Source of the DNA: Gelidibacter gilvus | GTDB taxonomy: Bacteria > Bacteroidota > Bacteroidia > Flavobacteriales > Flavobacteriaceae | Reading direction: 5' to 3' | DNA length: 64,000 bases | NCBI RefSeq assembly: GCF_004115975.1 | Contig: NZ_SDDZ01000005.1 | Coordinates: 225,134-289,133 of the forward strand | Shown here: positions 46,441 through 56,290 of the stretch, one piece after another | Position numbering within the stretch: the stretch's first letter is position 1 | Layout: the number at the start of each line of letters is the position of its first letter | Notes under the pieces: generated by a model | Database searches by the model: none | What the model was told of the DNA's origin: nothing | The model's input: only the letters and a program-made list of their open reading frames with translations | Translations under genes and position numbers: made by a program

Positions 46441-46790
46441 TTCCGATAGCAATCGCGATTGGGATTAGTTCCACCATCAAAACTCAATGCGCTTCGGTTG
46501 TGGGTTTTGCCTGCCTGTCCGCAGACAGGGGTTTGGATCCCGCCAAAAGGCGGGATTAGTTCAACCATCAAAACTCAATGCGCTTCGGTTGTGGGTTTTG
46601 CCTGCCTGTCGGCAGACAGGGGTTCAGATCCCGCTAAAAAGCGGGATTAGTTCAACCATCAAAACCCAATGCGCTTCGCTTTTGAGTTTTGCCTGCCTGT
46701 CGGCAGACAGGGGTTTAGATCCCGCTAAAAAGCGGGATTAGTTCAACCATCAAAACTCAATGCGCTTCGCTTTTGAGTTTTGGGTTTCAC
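46441..46790. repeat. Tandem array, 91-bp unit, downstream of susCD-2
   Basis: Units start at GATCCCGC positions 46536, 46627 and 46718, exactly 91 bp apart, with a partial first unit. Each has a GATCCCGCC/GGCGGGA hairpin, TTAGTTCAACCATCAAAAC, CAATGCGCTTCG, and CTGCCTGTC(C/G)GCAGACAGG. The core matches the array at 27262-27520, but the filler differs. It fills most of 46383-46860, together with the terminator at 46791-46828. Confidence 0.85.
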
Positions 46791-46828
46791 TAAAAAAAAA
46801 GAGGGTTGAGTTTTTTAACAAAACCCTC
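46791..46828 (-). terminator. Rho-independent terminator of susCD-2
   Basis: GAGGGTT/AACCCTC hairpin (46801-46828) followed on the minus strand by a run of nine T residues. It ends the susC-susD transcript 33 bp after the SusD stop. Confidence 0.85.
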
Positions 46829-46860
46829 TTTTTCGGCTAACTCTAACAAATTCACTCAAC

Positions 46861-48363
46861 TTAATTATAACCCGGAGATTGGTCCAACAATGGGTTTCTT
46901 CCAATCATATCCTGGGTAATCGGTAAAATTAATTTATACTCATCACCAGGATTTAAAAAACTAATGTTATCAAAGACAAAACTATTTCCAGCGCGTCGTA
47001 AATCCCACCATCTTTTACCTTCTCCAATAAATTCTTTGTAACGCTCATTTAAAATAGCGTTGGCGTTGGCTGTTGGTGTGCTGTTAACGTAGGCATCTGC
47101 AATAGTATAATTTGTTCCTAAAGCTCTTGCGCGAATTTGGTTAATCTCTCCTGAAGGATCTTCACCTAAGAAATTTTTCGCTTCTGCCAATAATAAGAGC
47201 ACATCTGCATATCTATATAAAGGAAGGTTATTTTCAAAAATACGTGTTGAACCATCTACTCTTCCAAAAAACTTATTAAATATGGAACCAAAGTATTTGT
47301 TCGCGTTATAATTAGGATATCCTAAGCCGCCATTGTTGTCAGTATACAATCTGATAAAAGAGGCATCTTTTCTACTGTCCCTATTATCATCTAACAACAA
47401 AATGGTTTTTTCAGACTGTCCATAGCGGTTAGCACCATCAATAATAAAATTGGTCATCGCTTGGCCTGCGTCATTAAATTGTGGATTGACTTCTGTACTT
47501 CTACCCGTCAAACTATTATAAAAATTCTCAGCTTCATCTTGTTTATAATCTAAGGCAAAAATAAATTCGCTATTGCCTTCATTATCTACACCCCACAATG
47601 TTGAAAGACTAGGCTCCAAGCTTATTCCAAAGGAAGCGATTTGCTGTAAAGCCGTTTTGGCCTCGGTAAAATCAGCAGTGCCACCTCCAAGTAAATTTCC
47701 AGACCAAATATAAACATCACCTTTAAGTGCTAAAGTTGCCGCTTTTGACCAAAATATTTTTTTACCTTCCCAAAAGCTATCATCCGATCCGAATGCGCTT
47801 AAAGACGCTGCCAAATCAGACTTGATTTGCGCCATGACGTCGGCTTGAGGTGATCTTGGCTTACTTAGACCAGCAGGGTCTATTTCCTCGAATGGCTCTA
47901 AAATAATTGGCACAGCGCCCCATGTTTTTAAAAGGGTGTAATAATAAAAAGCTCTTAATCCGTAAGCTTGGCCCATTAAATGACTCTTTTGAGATTCGTT
48001 AGTGAATGGTACATCTGGCACATTCACAATAAAATCATTAACTCTATGAATTCTAAGATAGAGCCCACCCCAGCCACCAAATGGGGCTGTGGAAACCGTT
48101 ATATTGGATTCGATCAAGTTTTCGTTAAAAGGCGACTCAAAAGTACGTCCTCCCCAAATATCACTTCTCATCTCTCCTAGTAACCATAAGTTACTTGCTG
48201 ATGCTCTTATATTGGCATACAAGCCTGTTTGTGCAGTTTTAGCACCTTCTTCAGTACTCCAAAATCCTTGTGCCGTTAATTCGCTTGGACTTGTCAATTC
48301 AAGTACGTCCGAACACGCACTGAAGGTCATTACAACTATCAATATGTATATATACTTTTTCAT
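46861..48363 (-). CDS. SusD/RagB-family glycan-binding lipoprotein
   Basis: Outer-membrane lipoprotein of 500 residues (lipobox TFSA-Cys17) that caps the SusC-2 transporter. Classical SusD features: GFWSTEEGAKTAQTGLYANI, RADV-type helices such as LPLYRYADVLLLLAEAKNFLG, and the C-terminal KRWWDLRRAG and LPITQDMIGRNPLLDQSPGY. It begins 11 bp after the SusC-2 stop. Because the operator upstream matches that of the sialic acid regulator, its ligand is probably a sialylated glycan or free sialic acid. Confidence 0.95.
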   Translation of the reverse strand: MKKYIYILIVVMTFSACSDVLELTSPSELTAQGFWSTEEGAKTAQTGLYANIRASASNLWLLGEMRSDIWGGRTFESPFNENLIESNITVSTAPFGGWGGLYLRIHRVNDFIVNVPDVPFTNESQKSHLMGQAYGLRAFYYYTLLKTWGAVPIILEPFEEIDPAGLSKPRSPQADVMAQIKSDLAASLSAFGSDDSFWEGKKIFWSKAATLALKGDVYIWSGNLLGGGTADFTEAKTALQQIASFGISLEPSLSTLWGVDNEGNSEFIFALDYKQDEAENFYNSLTGRSTEVNPQFNDAGQAMTNFIIDGANRYGQSEKTILLLDDNRDSRKDASFIRLYTDNNGGLGYPNYNANKYFGSIFNKFFGRVDGSTRIFENNLPLYRYADVLLLLAEAKNFLGEDPSGEINQIRARALGTNYTIADAYVNSTPTANANAILNERYKEFIGEGKRWWDLRRAGNSFVFDNISFLNPGDEYKLILPITQDMIGRNPLLDQSPGYN

Positions 48364-48374
48364 TTTCTAAAAAT

Positions 48375-51300
48375 TTAAAACGTTACGTTAAGACCTAATG
48401 TAAATGTTCTTGGCACTGGGAATGCTCCAAACTGTACCCCACCGATTTCAGGTGTATCACCGGTCATACTCTTAAAGTAATGTAGGTTAGTACCCGTTGC
48501 GAAGATGCTGAATCTCTGAAAAACACCTTTAAAATATTCAGTTGGTAAGTCATAGCTCAGGGTGACTTCACGCAATGCTAAGTAGTCTCCTTTTTCCCAG
48601 AATTTTTCGTTTCCATAGTTCTGAAGACCAGCAAAATCTTCCGCACCTCTCCATACGTTCTTTGTTCCGTTAACGAAAACAAAACGAGGCCAATCGGTAT
48701 TGGTATTGGTTGGCGTCCAAGAATCTCCAACTACTACTGGTTGGGCCAAGTTACCTTGGGTTTGACCGTAGCCTTTATTGTTGATATGGTTCCATACTAA
48801 ATGTCCGGTTGCAAAATCTGTTTTCACAAATAGATTAAAGCCTTTATATTTTAGACTCGTGGTGATCCCTCCAACAAAATCAGGAGTAGTTCGTCCGATC
48901 ACTTTTCTGTCGAGACCATCAATAACCCCATCGCCGTTTTGATCTTTCCACTTCACATCTCCAGCCCAGCGTTTGTTGCGGCTTGCGACTGGCATATAAC
49001 TGTCTGTAATGCCATTATCAGCATCGGCTTCCGCCTGAGTGGCGTAAATACCTTGCTGTTCAAAAGCCACTACCAAATCATGACCTGATCGTTGGCCTTC
49101 TTGATAACCACCTACCCATTCTTCCTGGCCAGTTGCTGGATTCCAAATGAGTGTACCACCTTGTCTGTTTAAAGGGTTATCATTTTCAGGAAGATTGATG
49201 ACATAATTTTTATTGACTGAAAAAGTAGTCCCCACATTCCAGGTTAAATCATTATTTCTAATAATATCTCCATTTATCTGCATCTCAAAACCTTTGTTTC
49301 TGATGGTTCCGTTATTTGTTAGGATACTACTAAATCCAGTATAGTAAGGCAAGGTCAAATTGGCCAATTTATCTTTAATGTCTCTCGAATACACATCGGC
49401 AATTATAGAAAGTCTATTATCAAAAAACGACACATCCAATCCAACGTTCAAGGTGGTTGATTTTTCCCATACCAAATCTGGCGTTGGCAAAAGTGTTTTA
49501 GCATATCCAGTTTGACCATTGTAGATATAAGGAACATTTGGATCTTGCCCGTAAATTCCATAAACACCATAATTCGTTAATACATCCTGGTTACCGTTGA
49601 CTCCATAACTTAATCTTGGTTTCAATCTAGTTATAATATTGTTAATTGAAGAACCCTTAAAAAACTCTTCGTTGTGTACATTCCATCCCGCAGAAACTCC
49701 CGGGAAAAAGTCGGATTTATTATTTCCTAATCTTGAAGATCCATCATATCTATAAGTAAAACCAAATAAATAGCGGTCATCATAGTCATATAGCACACGT
49801 CCAAATGTGGACACAATCACATATTCTGTTTCAAAACTAGACGGAACACCATCTGCTTCTGCTGCGACGTTGAGCGTATAAATTAAATCTGACGGAGAAA
49901 TTCTGGTGCCAGCTTTGCTATTAAAATAGTTGTCCTTAAAATACTCTGCACCGACCAAGACATTAAAGTTATGGTCTCCAAATTTTTTCATATAATTTAA
50001 AGTCCCAGTCAATTGATTTCTTAGAGTTCTTTGAAGTTCTACCGATGCTTCACGCGTCGTTCTCAATACACTTGTATTGCTTCCGGTGCGGTAAGCTTTA
50101 TTGAAATTCTCATAATGATTGTTCACTGCAAAGTGGCTTCCTGTGATGGATAAGGTCAAGTCTTTAAAAAGTTCCCAGTCAATCCCAACAGAGGCCGACA
50201 AACGCTGCTCTAAGTTTTCTCTGATAAATTTATCTTGGTAATAAAGTGGGTTTCCAAACCCTTGATTTTGACCCGGTGCATATTGATCTGACCAAGTACC
50301 ATCAGCATTACTATCGTAAGTTCTTGACGTTGGTGCTTGACCTTGAAACCGTCTAAACACAGTATCATCGCCTCCTAAAGGTCCTCTGTTTAGGCTGGAG
50401 TGTGAGTACAAAATACTTGAATTAACTTTAAAGTTATCCATGATTTTATAAGAACCAGTAAATTTGCCCGAGTATCTTTGAAATCCAGAACCTAGAGTCA
50501 AACCGTCGTTATCCAATGCTCCCAAACCTAAGTAATAGGTTCCATTCTCGTTTCCACCATCAAAAGACAAATAATGATCTTTTGAAGAACTATTTTGATA
50601 AATACGATCGGCGATTTCCGTAGCGTCATAAAATAAAATTTCCTGACTTGGATTTAATATATCTGGAATAGATTGCCATCCTGGTTGATTCAATAGATAG
50701 CTATTGGCTGATGATAAAATTTGTGTGGTAAAAGGATCGTTGGTGGCATTGTTACCAGTTCCCATACTATTTGCTCCCGTTAAAAATGCTCCAAAAGCAT
50801 TTGGATCGCCTACAGCTTGTCGGTACCAACCGATAGCTTGTCTGTTATAGTTGATATGATCTTTAGCACCAAGATATTTTTGGTCGTTTCTTTCGTGGTT
50901 AGAGCTGTATTTATAGCGGTAATTGATAGAAGATTTCCCAACCTTGCCTGATTTGGTAGTTACCAAAATAACACCATTGGCAGACCTTGCTCCATAAATG
51001 GCGGTTGCAGCAGCATCCTTCAATACTTCAATGGACTCAATGTCGTCTGAGTTTAAAGCATAAAATGAGCCCGGAATACCATCTATTAGTATTAATGGTT
51101 CACCTTTACCGTCAAAAGTAGTACCTCCACGCAAAATGATTTGTGGTGTAGAACCTGGTTGACCAGTCTGGTTTGTTACTCTTAAACCTGCAATTGTTCC
51201 TTGAAGGGCCGTTGCTACGTTAGAACGGGTTGACGTTTCTAAAATTTGCGTATCCAGCTTTGAAACTGACGTGGTCAATTGCGATCTGCTCTGTTTACCA

Positions 51301-51641
51301 TAACCTGTAATAACAATTTCGTCCAACATTGCAGTATCTTCTGTTAACGATACATTAATTGTGGTCTGGTTGGCTACAGTAACTTCATTCGTTTTGAACC
51401 CCACAAAACTAAATACAAGAACAGCTCCCGTATTTGCATTAATGGAATAAACCCCATCAAAGTCTGTGGTAACTCCGGTACTCGTTCCTTTAATAATGAC
51501 CGTGGCTCCAGCCAACGGCAATTGATCTCCGGATGAAATTACCGTTCCCGTGATTGCTTTCTCCTGGCCAAAACTTAAAGTTGGCAAAGCAAAAAGCAAA
51601 ATAAATATCATATAAATGATATTGGAATCTCTTTTTCTCAT
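48375..51641 (-). CDS. SusC/RagA-family TonB-dependent transporter
   Basis: Outer-membrane importer of about 1088 residues. The open frame reaches a TTG at 51650, but the ATG at 51641 gives a proper signal peptide (MRKRDSNIIYMIF..., ending near LSFGQ). Domains: carboxypeptidase-regulatory-like (about 27-105), TonB-box-like LDEIVITGYG, plug (about 115-230, with NVATALQGTIAGLRV and VLKDAAATAIYGARSANGVI) and the beta-barrel ending in Phe (FTLGLNVTF). It leads the susCD-2 unit. Its promoter region contains the 17-bp palindrome that is shared with the divergent epimerase/GntR region. Confidence 0.95.
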   Translation of the reverse strand: MRKRDSNIIYMIFILLFALPTLSFGQEKAITGTVISSGDQLPLAGATVIIKGTSTGVTTDFDGVYSINANTGAVLVFSFVGFKTNEVTVANQTTINVSLTEDTAMLDEIVITGYGKQSRSQLTTSVSKLDTQILETSTRSNVATALQGTIAGLRVTNQTGQPGSTPQIILRGGTTFDGKGEPLILIDGIPGSFYALNSDDIESIEVLKDAAATAIYGARSANGVILVTTKSGKVGKSSINYRYKYSSNHERNDQKYLGAKDHINYNRQAIGWYRQAVGDPNAFGAFLTGANSMGTGNNATNDPFTTQILSSANSYLLNQPGWQSIPDILNPSQEILFYDATEIADRIYQNSSSKDHYLSFDGGNENGTYYLGLGALDNDGLTLGSGFQRYSGKFTGSYKIMDNFKVNSSILYSHSSLNRGPLGGDDTVFRRFQGQAPTSRTYDSNADGTWSDQYAPGQNQGFGNPLYYQDKFIRENLEQRLSASVGIDWELFKDLTLSITGSHFAVNNHYENFNKAYRTGSNTSVLRTTREASVELQRTLRNQLTGTLNYMKKFGDHNFNVLVGAEYFKDNYFNSKAGTRISPSDLIYTLNVAAEADGVPSSFETEYVIVSTFGRVLYDYDDRYLFGFTYRYDGSSRLGNNKSDFFPGVSAGWNVHNEEFFKGSSINNIITRLKPRLSYGVNGNQDVLTNYGVYGIYGQDPNVPYIYNGQTGYAKTLLPTPDLVWEKSTTLNVGLDVSFFDNRLSIIADVYSRDIKDKLANLTLPYYTGFSSILTNNGTIRNKGFEMQINGDIIRNNDLTWNVGTTFSVNKNYVINLPENDNPLNRQGGTLIWNPATGQEEWVGGYQEGQRSGHDLVVAFEQQGIYATQAEADADNGITDSYMPVASRNKRWAGDVKWKDQNGDGVIDGLDRKVIGRTTPDFVGGITTSLKYKGFNLFVKTDFATGHLVWNHINNKGYGQTQGNLAQPVVVGDSWTPTNTNTDWPRFVFVNGTKNVWRGAEDFAGLQNYGNEKFWEKGDYLALREVTLSYDLPTEYFKGVFQRFSIFATGTNLHYFKSMTGDTPEIGGVQFGAFPVPRTFTLGLNVTF

Positions 51642-51689
51642 ATTAAACAATTTGAATTAGTTAAAATTGGATCGTTAATGTCTAAAAGT

Positions 51690-51706
51690 ATTATGTTATA
51701 CATAAT
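51690..51706. promoter_or_regulatory. Candidate GntR operator upstream of susC-2
   Basis: ATTATGTTATACATAAT: perfect 7-bp arms ATTATGT/ACATAAT around TAT. It matches 16 of 17 bases of the site at 44171-44187. On the minus strand it is directly followed by TACTTTTA, a one-mismatch -7 box, so a bound repressor would block transcription. The rest of the gap 51707-52048 shows no gene. Confidence 0.65.
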
Positions 51707-52048
51707 GCAATATTATTAATTTAATTTCATCTAACAAAGAATTTATTTAAGAAAGTTTTAACGTGAAGCGTTAAAATTTGCTCATTTACTTGAGAAACTG
51801 CAGTAAAAGCCCGAATTGTTAAGCATACGGCACTTTATTTTGTCAATATGGAAATCCTCGAAAATTTTAAAATAAATTCAAGATCTTTGGGTAAGTCTTT
51901 AAAGTGACCTATTTAACCGAAGCATGTGAAATTGAAATGCCTACTGATTCCAAATTTTGCCTGAAACCAAAAACAGCTTTAGAAGTACAAGCCATAGACC
52001 AGCATTGTATTAGGTGAAGAAAAAAATAACGAGAACTATCCCCCTTGG

Positions 52049-52765
52049 TTATTTTTCAGGATCCTTAGGGTTTAACGGACGAATCGTAATATCGCTAATC
52101 AGCATATTGTCCGGCGTCTGTAGAAGGTGCACCACAGTATTTGCCAAATCATGAGGTTGTAACATATTTGTATGTGCCGCGATGCCTGAGCTTTCAAAAA
52201 AATGGGTATCGATAGAACCAGGATTAAAGCAGGTGACTTTGATATTAAAAAACCGAAGTTCCTTAAACAGCGCATCGGTGAATCCTTGAACGCCATATTT
52301 TGTAGCGCAATAAGCAGCACCTTCTGCCCTGCCCATACTTCCTAAAATGGAACCAATATTTATAATATGAGACCCTTCTTTTTTCTTTTTCAGCAGACTG
52401 GCTACTTGAGAAGTGATATAATACAGTCCATTTAAGTTGGTATTGATCATGGCAGCCCATTCTTCCGTTGGCATCTCGTCTATTTTACCAAACGAACCCG
52501 CTCCAGCATTATTTATAAGAATATCGGGGCCATTGTTTTCTGAAAACGTCTCGCTGACCCAACTTTTTACTGCTTCATAATTGGAAATATCCAATGGAAC
52601 AGGGATAAATTGGGCTCCCAACCTTTTTTGTAGTGTATGAAGTGCCTGTGTATTGCGCGCAAGACCATAGACCTTTGTTCCATTCTGAATTAAAGTTTCT
52701 GAAATTGCGGCACCAAGCCCACCGCTTGCTCCCGTTACTATTGCCGTTTTATTATGAAGATCCAT
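52049..52765 (-). CDS. Short-chain dehydrogenase/reductase
   Basis: Classical SDR of 238 residues: cofactor motif TGASGGLG (about 12-19), NNAGAG (about 90), the active-site Ser-Tyr-Lys with YCATKYGVQGF, and NPGSIDTHFF afterwards. The substrate is unknown; the lack of an acidic residue after beta-2 and the ARN sequence there may favour NADP. It lies 2 bp downstream of an AhpD-type gene, with which it is co-transcribed. Confidence 0.9.
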   Translation of the reverse strand: MDLHNKTAIVTGASGGLGAAISETLIQNGTKVYGLARNTQALHTLQKRLGAQFIPVPLDISNYEAVKSWVSETFSENNGPDILINNAGAGSFGKIDEMPTEEWAAMINTNLNGLYYITSQVASLLKKKKEGSHIINIGSILGSMGRAEGAAYCATKYGVQGFTDALFKELRFFNIKVTCFNPGSIDTHFFESSGIAAHTNMLQPHDLANTVVHLLQTPDNMLISDITIRPLNPKDPEK

Positions 52766-52767
52766 AG

Positions 52768-53247
52768 TTAAGTTTTTAATGAAGATGATACGGTTTTATT
52801 CGGATTATAGCTTCCTGGCTCTACCCGAAAGCCAATGGCCAATCGGTTCCAACCATTGATGGCAACAATGGCCATGGTTAAGGCCACAACATCTTTGTCA
52901 CTAAAATGTTCGGTAACCTCTTGATATAAGGCATCTGACATCTCGTTTTGAGAAATGAGGGTCATGGCTTCCGTCCAAGCCAGTGCAGCACGTTCGCGTC
53001 CTGTATAAAACGGCGTTTCCTTCCAAGCAGATAAAGCGTAAATACGCTGCTCGGTTTCCCCGGCTTTGCGCGCATCCTTACTATGCATATCCAGGCAATA
53101 GGCGCACCCGTTTATTTGTGAGGCACGCAGTTTGACCAGTTCATATAGACTGTGTTCCAATCCAGAACCAGCCACATACTTTTCCAATTCCAGCATTCCT
53201 TTTAAAGCTTCGGGGGCTACGGTTTGGTAATCCAATCGTTTTTTCAT
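52768..53247 (-). CDS. AhpD/carboxymuconolactone decarboxylase-family protein
   Basis: Cytoplasmic all-helical protein of 159 residues with the redox motif CAYC in QINGCAYCLDMHSKDARKAG, typical of AhpD-like peroxidase proteins. The arrangement Glu-x6-Cys-x2-Cys-x3-His is partly preserved. It probably acts in peroxide or electrophile defence together with the SDR gene that follows 2 bp later. Confidence 0.88.
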   Translation of the reverse strand: MKKRLDYQTVAPEALKGMLELEKYVAGSGLEHSLYELVKLRASQINGCAYCLDMHSKDARKAGETEQRIYALSAWKETPFYTGRERAALAWTEAMTLISQNEMSDALYQEVTEHFSDKDVVALTMAIVAINGWNRLAIGFRVEPGSYNPNKTVSSSLKT

Positions 53248-53628
53248 GACTGTTTAGATTATGTAGTTTATAACTAAGTTTTCTACTATAATATTTTTTG
53301 CAGGAAAGAAGAAGTTGACTATTGTTTCTGAAAACCTCATACCTCATTGTCACGACATTATTGGTGTCATAAATGGCTGACTAAATTTACAACATCGATG
53401 GAAAAAAACCATTTAAATAAACGGAATGCTTACAAAATATAGTGAACACTGAAATAGAGCAATGACATTGACTGATTTCCTGCCAATATTACTAAGAGGA
53501 TAACCATCTCATTTTTATCTTATGTTCCGTTTGGATTTATGTTCTCACAAAAAACGACCCTTTCCGATTTTTGCAGAAAAAGGTCGCATTAAGCTGCCAT
53601 AAAAAAACCGATCGTTATCCCAATCTGT
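53248..53628. terminator. Gene-free gap with terminator-like hairpin
   Basis: No gene is visible in these 381 bases. At 53554-53586 CGACC...GGTCG forms a hairpin in a T/A-rich context, placed to end transcription from the cupredoxin gene at 53629 (minus strand). Confidence 0.5.
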
Positions 53629-54027
53629 TTAGGGATCCACAATGATCTTTCCTTTCATGGTGGGATGGATACTGCAATAATAATCGAAGGTTTCGTCTAT
53701 CTTCATTTCCCATGCTCCGTGCCTTGCCAGAGTACCGGAGGTCCATTTATCCTCAGGAAAATCCGTCACATTATGGGCTACGATATCATTATTTATCCAG
53801 AGTACTGTTTCTCCTTTACGAACGTGCAGCTCACTAGGAGTAAATACCATATTTTTAATGATTATGGTATCCACAACCTTAAAAACCTTGCCCTGATCAA
53901 TCGGCAATAAAGTGCTCGAACTCAAATGACCTTCTTCCGTTTTAGTTTCAACGAAAGAACTGTGCATGACAAACACTACTCCAATTGAACACAAGAGTAA
54001 CACGTTCCATAGTCTTCGGATTTTCAT
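53629..54027 (-). CDS. Plastocyanin-like cupredoxin
   Basis: Exported blue-copper protein of 132 residues with an N-terminal signal anchor (about 8-27). The type-1 copper ligands are apparent: His in VAHNVTDF, Cys in YYCSIHP, the following His, and Met in TMKGKI. The motif KNMVFTPSELHVRKGETVLWIN is typical of the family. It could carry electrons to a periplasmic or membrane oxidase. It sits 10 bp downstream of a DUF4142 gene. Confidence 0.9.
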   Translation of the reverse strand: MKIRRLWNVLLLCSIGVVFVMHSSFVETKTEEGHLSSSTLLPIDQGKVFKVVDTIIIKNMVFTPSELHVRKGETVLWINNDIVAHNVTDFPEDKWTSGTLARHGAWEMKIDETFDYYCSIHPTMKGKIIVDP

Positions 54028-54037
54028 GATGTGCGTT

Positions 54038-54574
54038 TTACAGTTTGGATTGTGCCATTTTTGCCATTTCCAAATGATGTTCCAATAATGGCATCACACT
54101 CTGCAACAAGTCTTTTAATTCTGCATTTTGTGTTTGTGGAATCAGCACATTTTTGATGGTAGAAATAACCGCTTCGTGATAGCTCACTTCATTGTCTATA
54201 TAAGCTTTGTCAAATACTGTCCCAGTTTTGCCATTTAATTCGTTTTTCATTTTTTCGGCACCTGCGGTCAAACTTTGAGTAACGGCATTGTCTTTAGGTG
54301 TTACCCCTAATTTATTTGCCAGAGCTACGGCCTGATCAATAATGGAGGTGTGGTCGGCAATCATCGTTTGTGCAAATTTACGAGCATCTTCATTTTGCGT
54401 TTTATTTAAGGCGATGTTCCCATAATCCACATCAATCTGGTTGGCCGTAACGGCAACCGAAGCAATTTCAGGATCGGTAAGTTCTGGGGTGATTGCGTTC
54501 TGTGCCATAATCGGCGTTGAAATCATGGCTGCAACAAAGAGAAGCGCCACTGAGGTAAACTTAATTGTTTTCAT
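54038..54574 (-). CDS. DUF4142 ferritin-like exported protein
   Basis: Secreted helical protein of 178 residues with a signal peptide ending near IMAQ. DUF4142 features: a four-helix bundle with ARKFAQTMIADHT, NEVSYHEAVISTIKN and a C-terminal LEHHLEMAK. The family resembles ferritin-like bundles, but its function is not established; links to stress are common. It lies just upstream of the cupredoxin gene. Confidence 0.85.
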   Translation of the reverse strand: MKTIKFTSVALLFVAAMISTPIMAQNAITPELTDPEIASVAVTANQIDVDYGNIALNKTQNEDARKFAQTMIADHTSIIDQAVALANKLGVTPKDNAVTQSLTAGAEKMKNELNGKTGTVFDKAYIDNEVSYHEAVISTIKNVLIPQTQNAELKDLLQSVMPLLEHHLEMAKMAQSKL

Positions 54575-54825
54575 AATATTTTGTTTTAATTAATAATACA
54601 TTCATTACTGCTTAACTGGATCGCTTGTTCAATTAAAAAAAATACAATCGCTCGGCGACCTATTGATTGGCTAAAATTCTGCCATAAATGATTTTTCTTT
54701 CAATGATGATGATATTGATGATGATGCTTAAAGTCTTAGACAGCCTTATGATGATTTCAAATCACAAGATTATAATTACTGAATGAATTCACTCAAAATC
54801 ATCCCAATCATCTATAACCGACTTT

Positions 54826-55296
54826 TTACTTCACTGTAAGCGTCCCCTTCATACCACCGCCATAGTGTCCGGGAAACGTACAGATATATATGTATTTTCC
54901 AGGTTTTTTAGGCGCATTAAAAGTCACCTCTACGGTTTGTCCTCCACCGGCCATACCTGTATGGGCAATGATTTGATCTTTCAATTTCGGATCAATATAA
55001 CCGTTGTCGGCGTGCTTAAGTCCTGCTTTATCAAAAGCCTCTACGTCTGTGGACTCTTTCAGCAACACAAAGTTGTGTGACATTGCAGCAGCAGGAAATT
55101 TACTGTCATTGGTTAATTTGACGGTAATCTTTTGCCCAGGTGTGGCCTGAATGTTTTGAACAGAAAACTTAAGTTGATCAGTTCCTTTCATGGCAACAAC
55201 TTTTGTACTTTGGGCAAGGACGTTCGCTGAAATAAATAAAAATAAAATGCTGAGCATTACGAATGCCGTTTTCGGGTGATTTTTTAAATTTTTCAT
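54826..55296 (-). CDS. Azurin-like copper protein
   Basis: Exported 156-residue type-1 copper protein with a signal peptide ending near VLAQ. Copper ligands are visible as His in AMSHNFVLL, Cys in YICTFPGHYGG, the His four residues later and Met in GGMKGTLTV. The overall layout matches azurins. It probably moves electrons in the periplasm and may serve the oxidase encoded at 59-62 kb. A 251-bp gap separates it from the DUF4142 gene. Confidence 0.92.
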   Translation of the reverse strand: MKNLKNHPKTAFVMLSILFLFISANVLAQSTKVVAMKGTDQLKFSVQNIQATPGQKITVKLTNDSKFPAAAMSHNFVLLKESTDVEAFDKAGLKHADNGYIDPKLKDQIIAHTGMAGGGQTVEVTFNAPKKPGKYIYICTFPGHYGGGMKGTLTVK

Positions 55297-55862
55297 GATT
55301 TAAGAATTTTATAAAATTGATTTTCGGATCAACATCCAAAAGGACTAATACTTGAAAGATTTTAAAAATTGTAAACGCAAATTTCTTTTCGACCGGAAGA
55401 TTAAGACGGTCCAGTCTTCAGCATATAATCGCTTTAGAGTATTTGCGACGAGGCTATGCTTAAATCTACCTTGAAAAGAGCTTTCTCGGTATTTTTGTTT
55501 TTAATAAATCTATTAAGCTAAAGAGGTAAGTCTTGTTTTATCGTACCAGATAAAGCCCAACCATGGTTTATTTATCTTTTAGAAAAGATGTAAATCCTAT
55601 ATAAAGGTAAATAATAATTTCCATCTCGGAGACATTTATCGGAATTAAAAACAGCTCTTTATACAATATTTAACATAAGGTTCGCAGCGCATCATGAATA
55701 TTCTTTTAGTCTTTCTGTAAGGTGATCCATTCGCAAGGCATATAAGATTGTATATTTTTTCAGATGCAACTTATCTTACAAAATAATATACAATTCTTAA
55801 ATGCGTAAGCTCACTTAAATAAAACGACAACGAGTGACAAACCTTAAAGAAAAAACTCACAT
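55297..55862. other. Gene-free AT-rich gap
   Basis: The 566 bases between the azurin and ferredoxin genes contain no recognisable gene, RNA or strong repeat. Only ordinary AT-rich sequence was seen. Confidence 0.5.
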
Positions 55863-56189
55863 TTAGGTACGGTCCATGATCTTAAAAACCAAATTATGCA
55901 GTTTTGCATTGACTGGAATTTGGCAGGCCAAGCGACTTTTTTCTGAGGCATCTGAAATTTTCGATAGTGTGTTCCTTTCGTCAGCATCCATGGATTCAGA
56001 AAGATGGCCTTCCAAAATTTGTATATGACAGGTTCCGCACCAAGCCCTGCCCTTGCAGTCGCCCCAATCTTCAAAGTATTTATCAAAAAGCAGTTCCATT
56101 AAGCTGTGATATTCGTTGGTCTCGAATTGTGCCTTGCATTCTTCATCAAACTCATTGATATAGGTAAGGACATAGCGTTCTGATACCAT
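55863..56189 (-). CDS. [2Fe-2S] ferredoxin
   Basis: Soluble ferredoxin of 108 residues with the plant/bacterial-type cluster motif C-x5-C-x2-C (GDCKGRAWCGTC) and the fourth Cys in SRLACQIPV. The first part (about 1-40) is a beta-grasp start. It may pass electrons to a redox enzyme nearby; no partner is clear. The start ATG at 56189 gives the expected length. Confidence 0.9.
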   Translation of the reverse strand: MVSERYVLTYINEFDEECKAQFETNEYHSLMELLFDKYFEDWGDCKGRAWCGTCHIQILEGHLSESMDADERNTLSKISDASEKSRLACQIPVNAKLHNLVFKIMDRT

Positions 56190-56290
56190 AAGCTCTATTA
56201 TTTAAACACTAAGGTTTTTATCATTACAGATGCTTCATAAAATAGAAGACATCGTTTTGGTCATTTGCAAAATGGGTTTTATCTATTTAT

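Noticed and set aside
46459..46741. Short plus-strand frames over the 91-bp repeat array
   Set aside because: They arise from the repeat itself (same peptide repeated in several frames), with no start signals or known domain.
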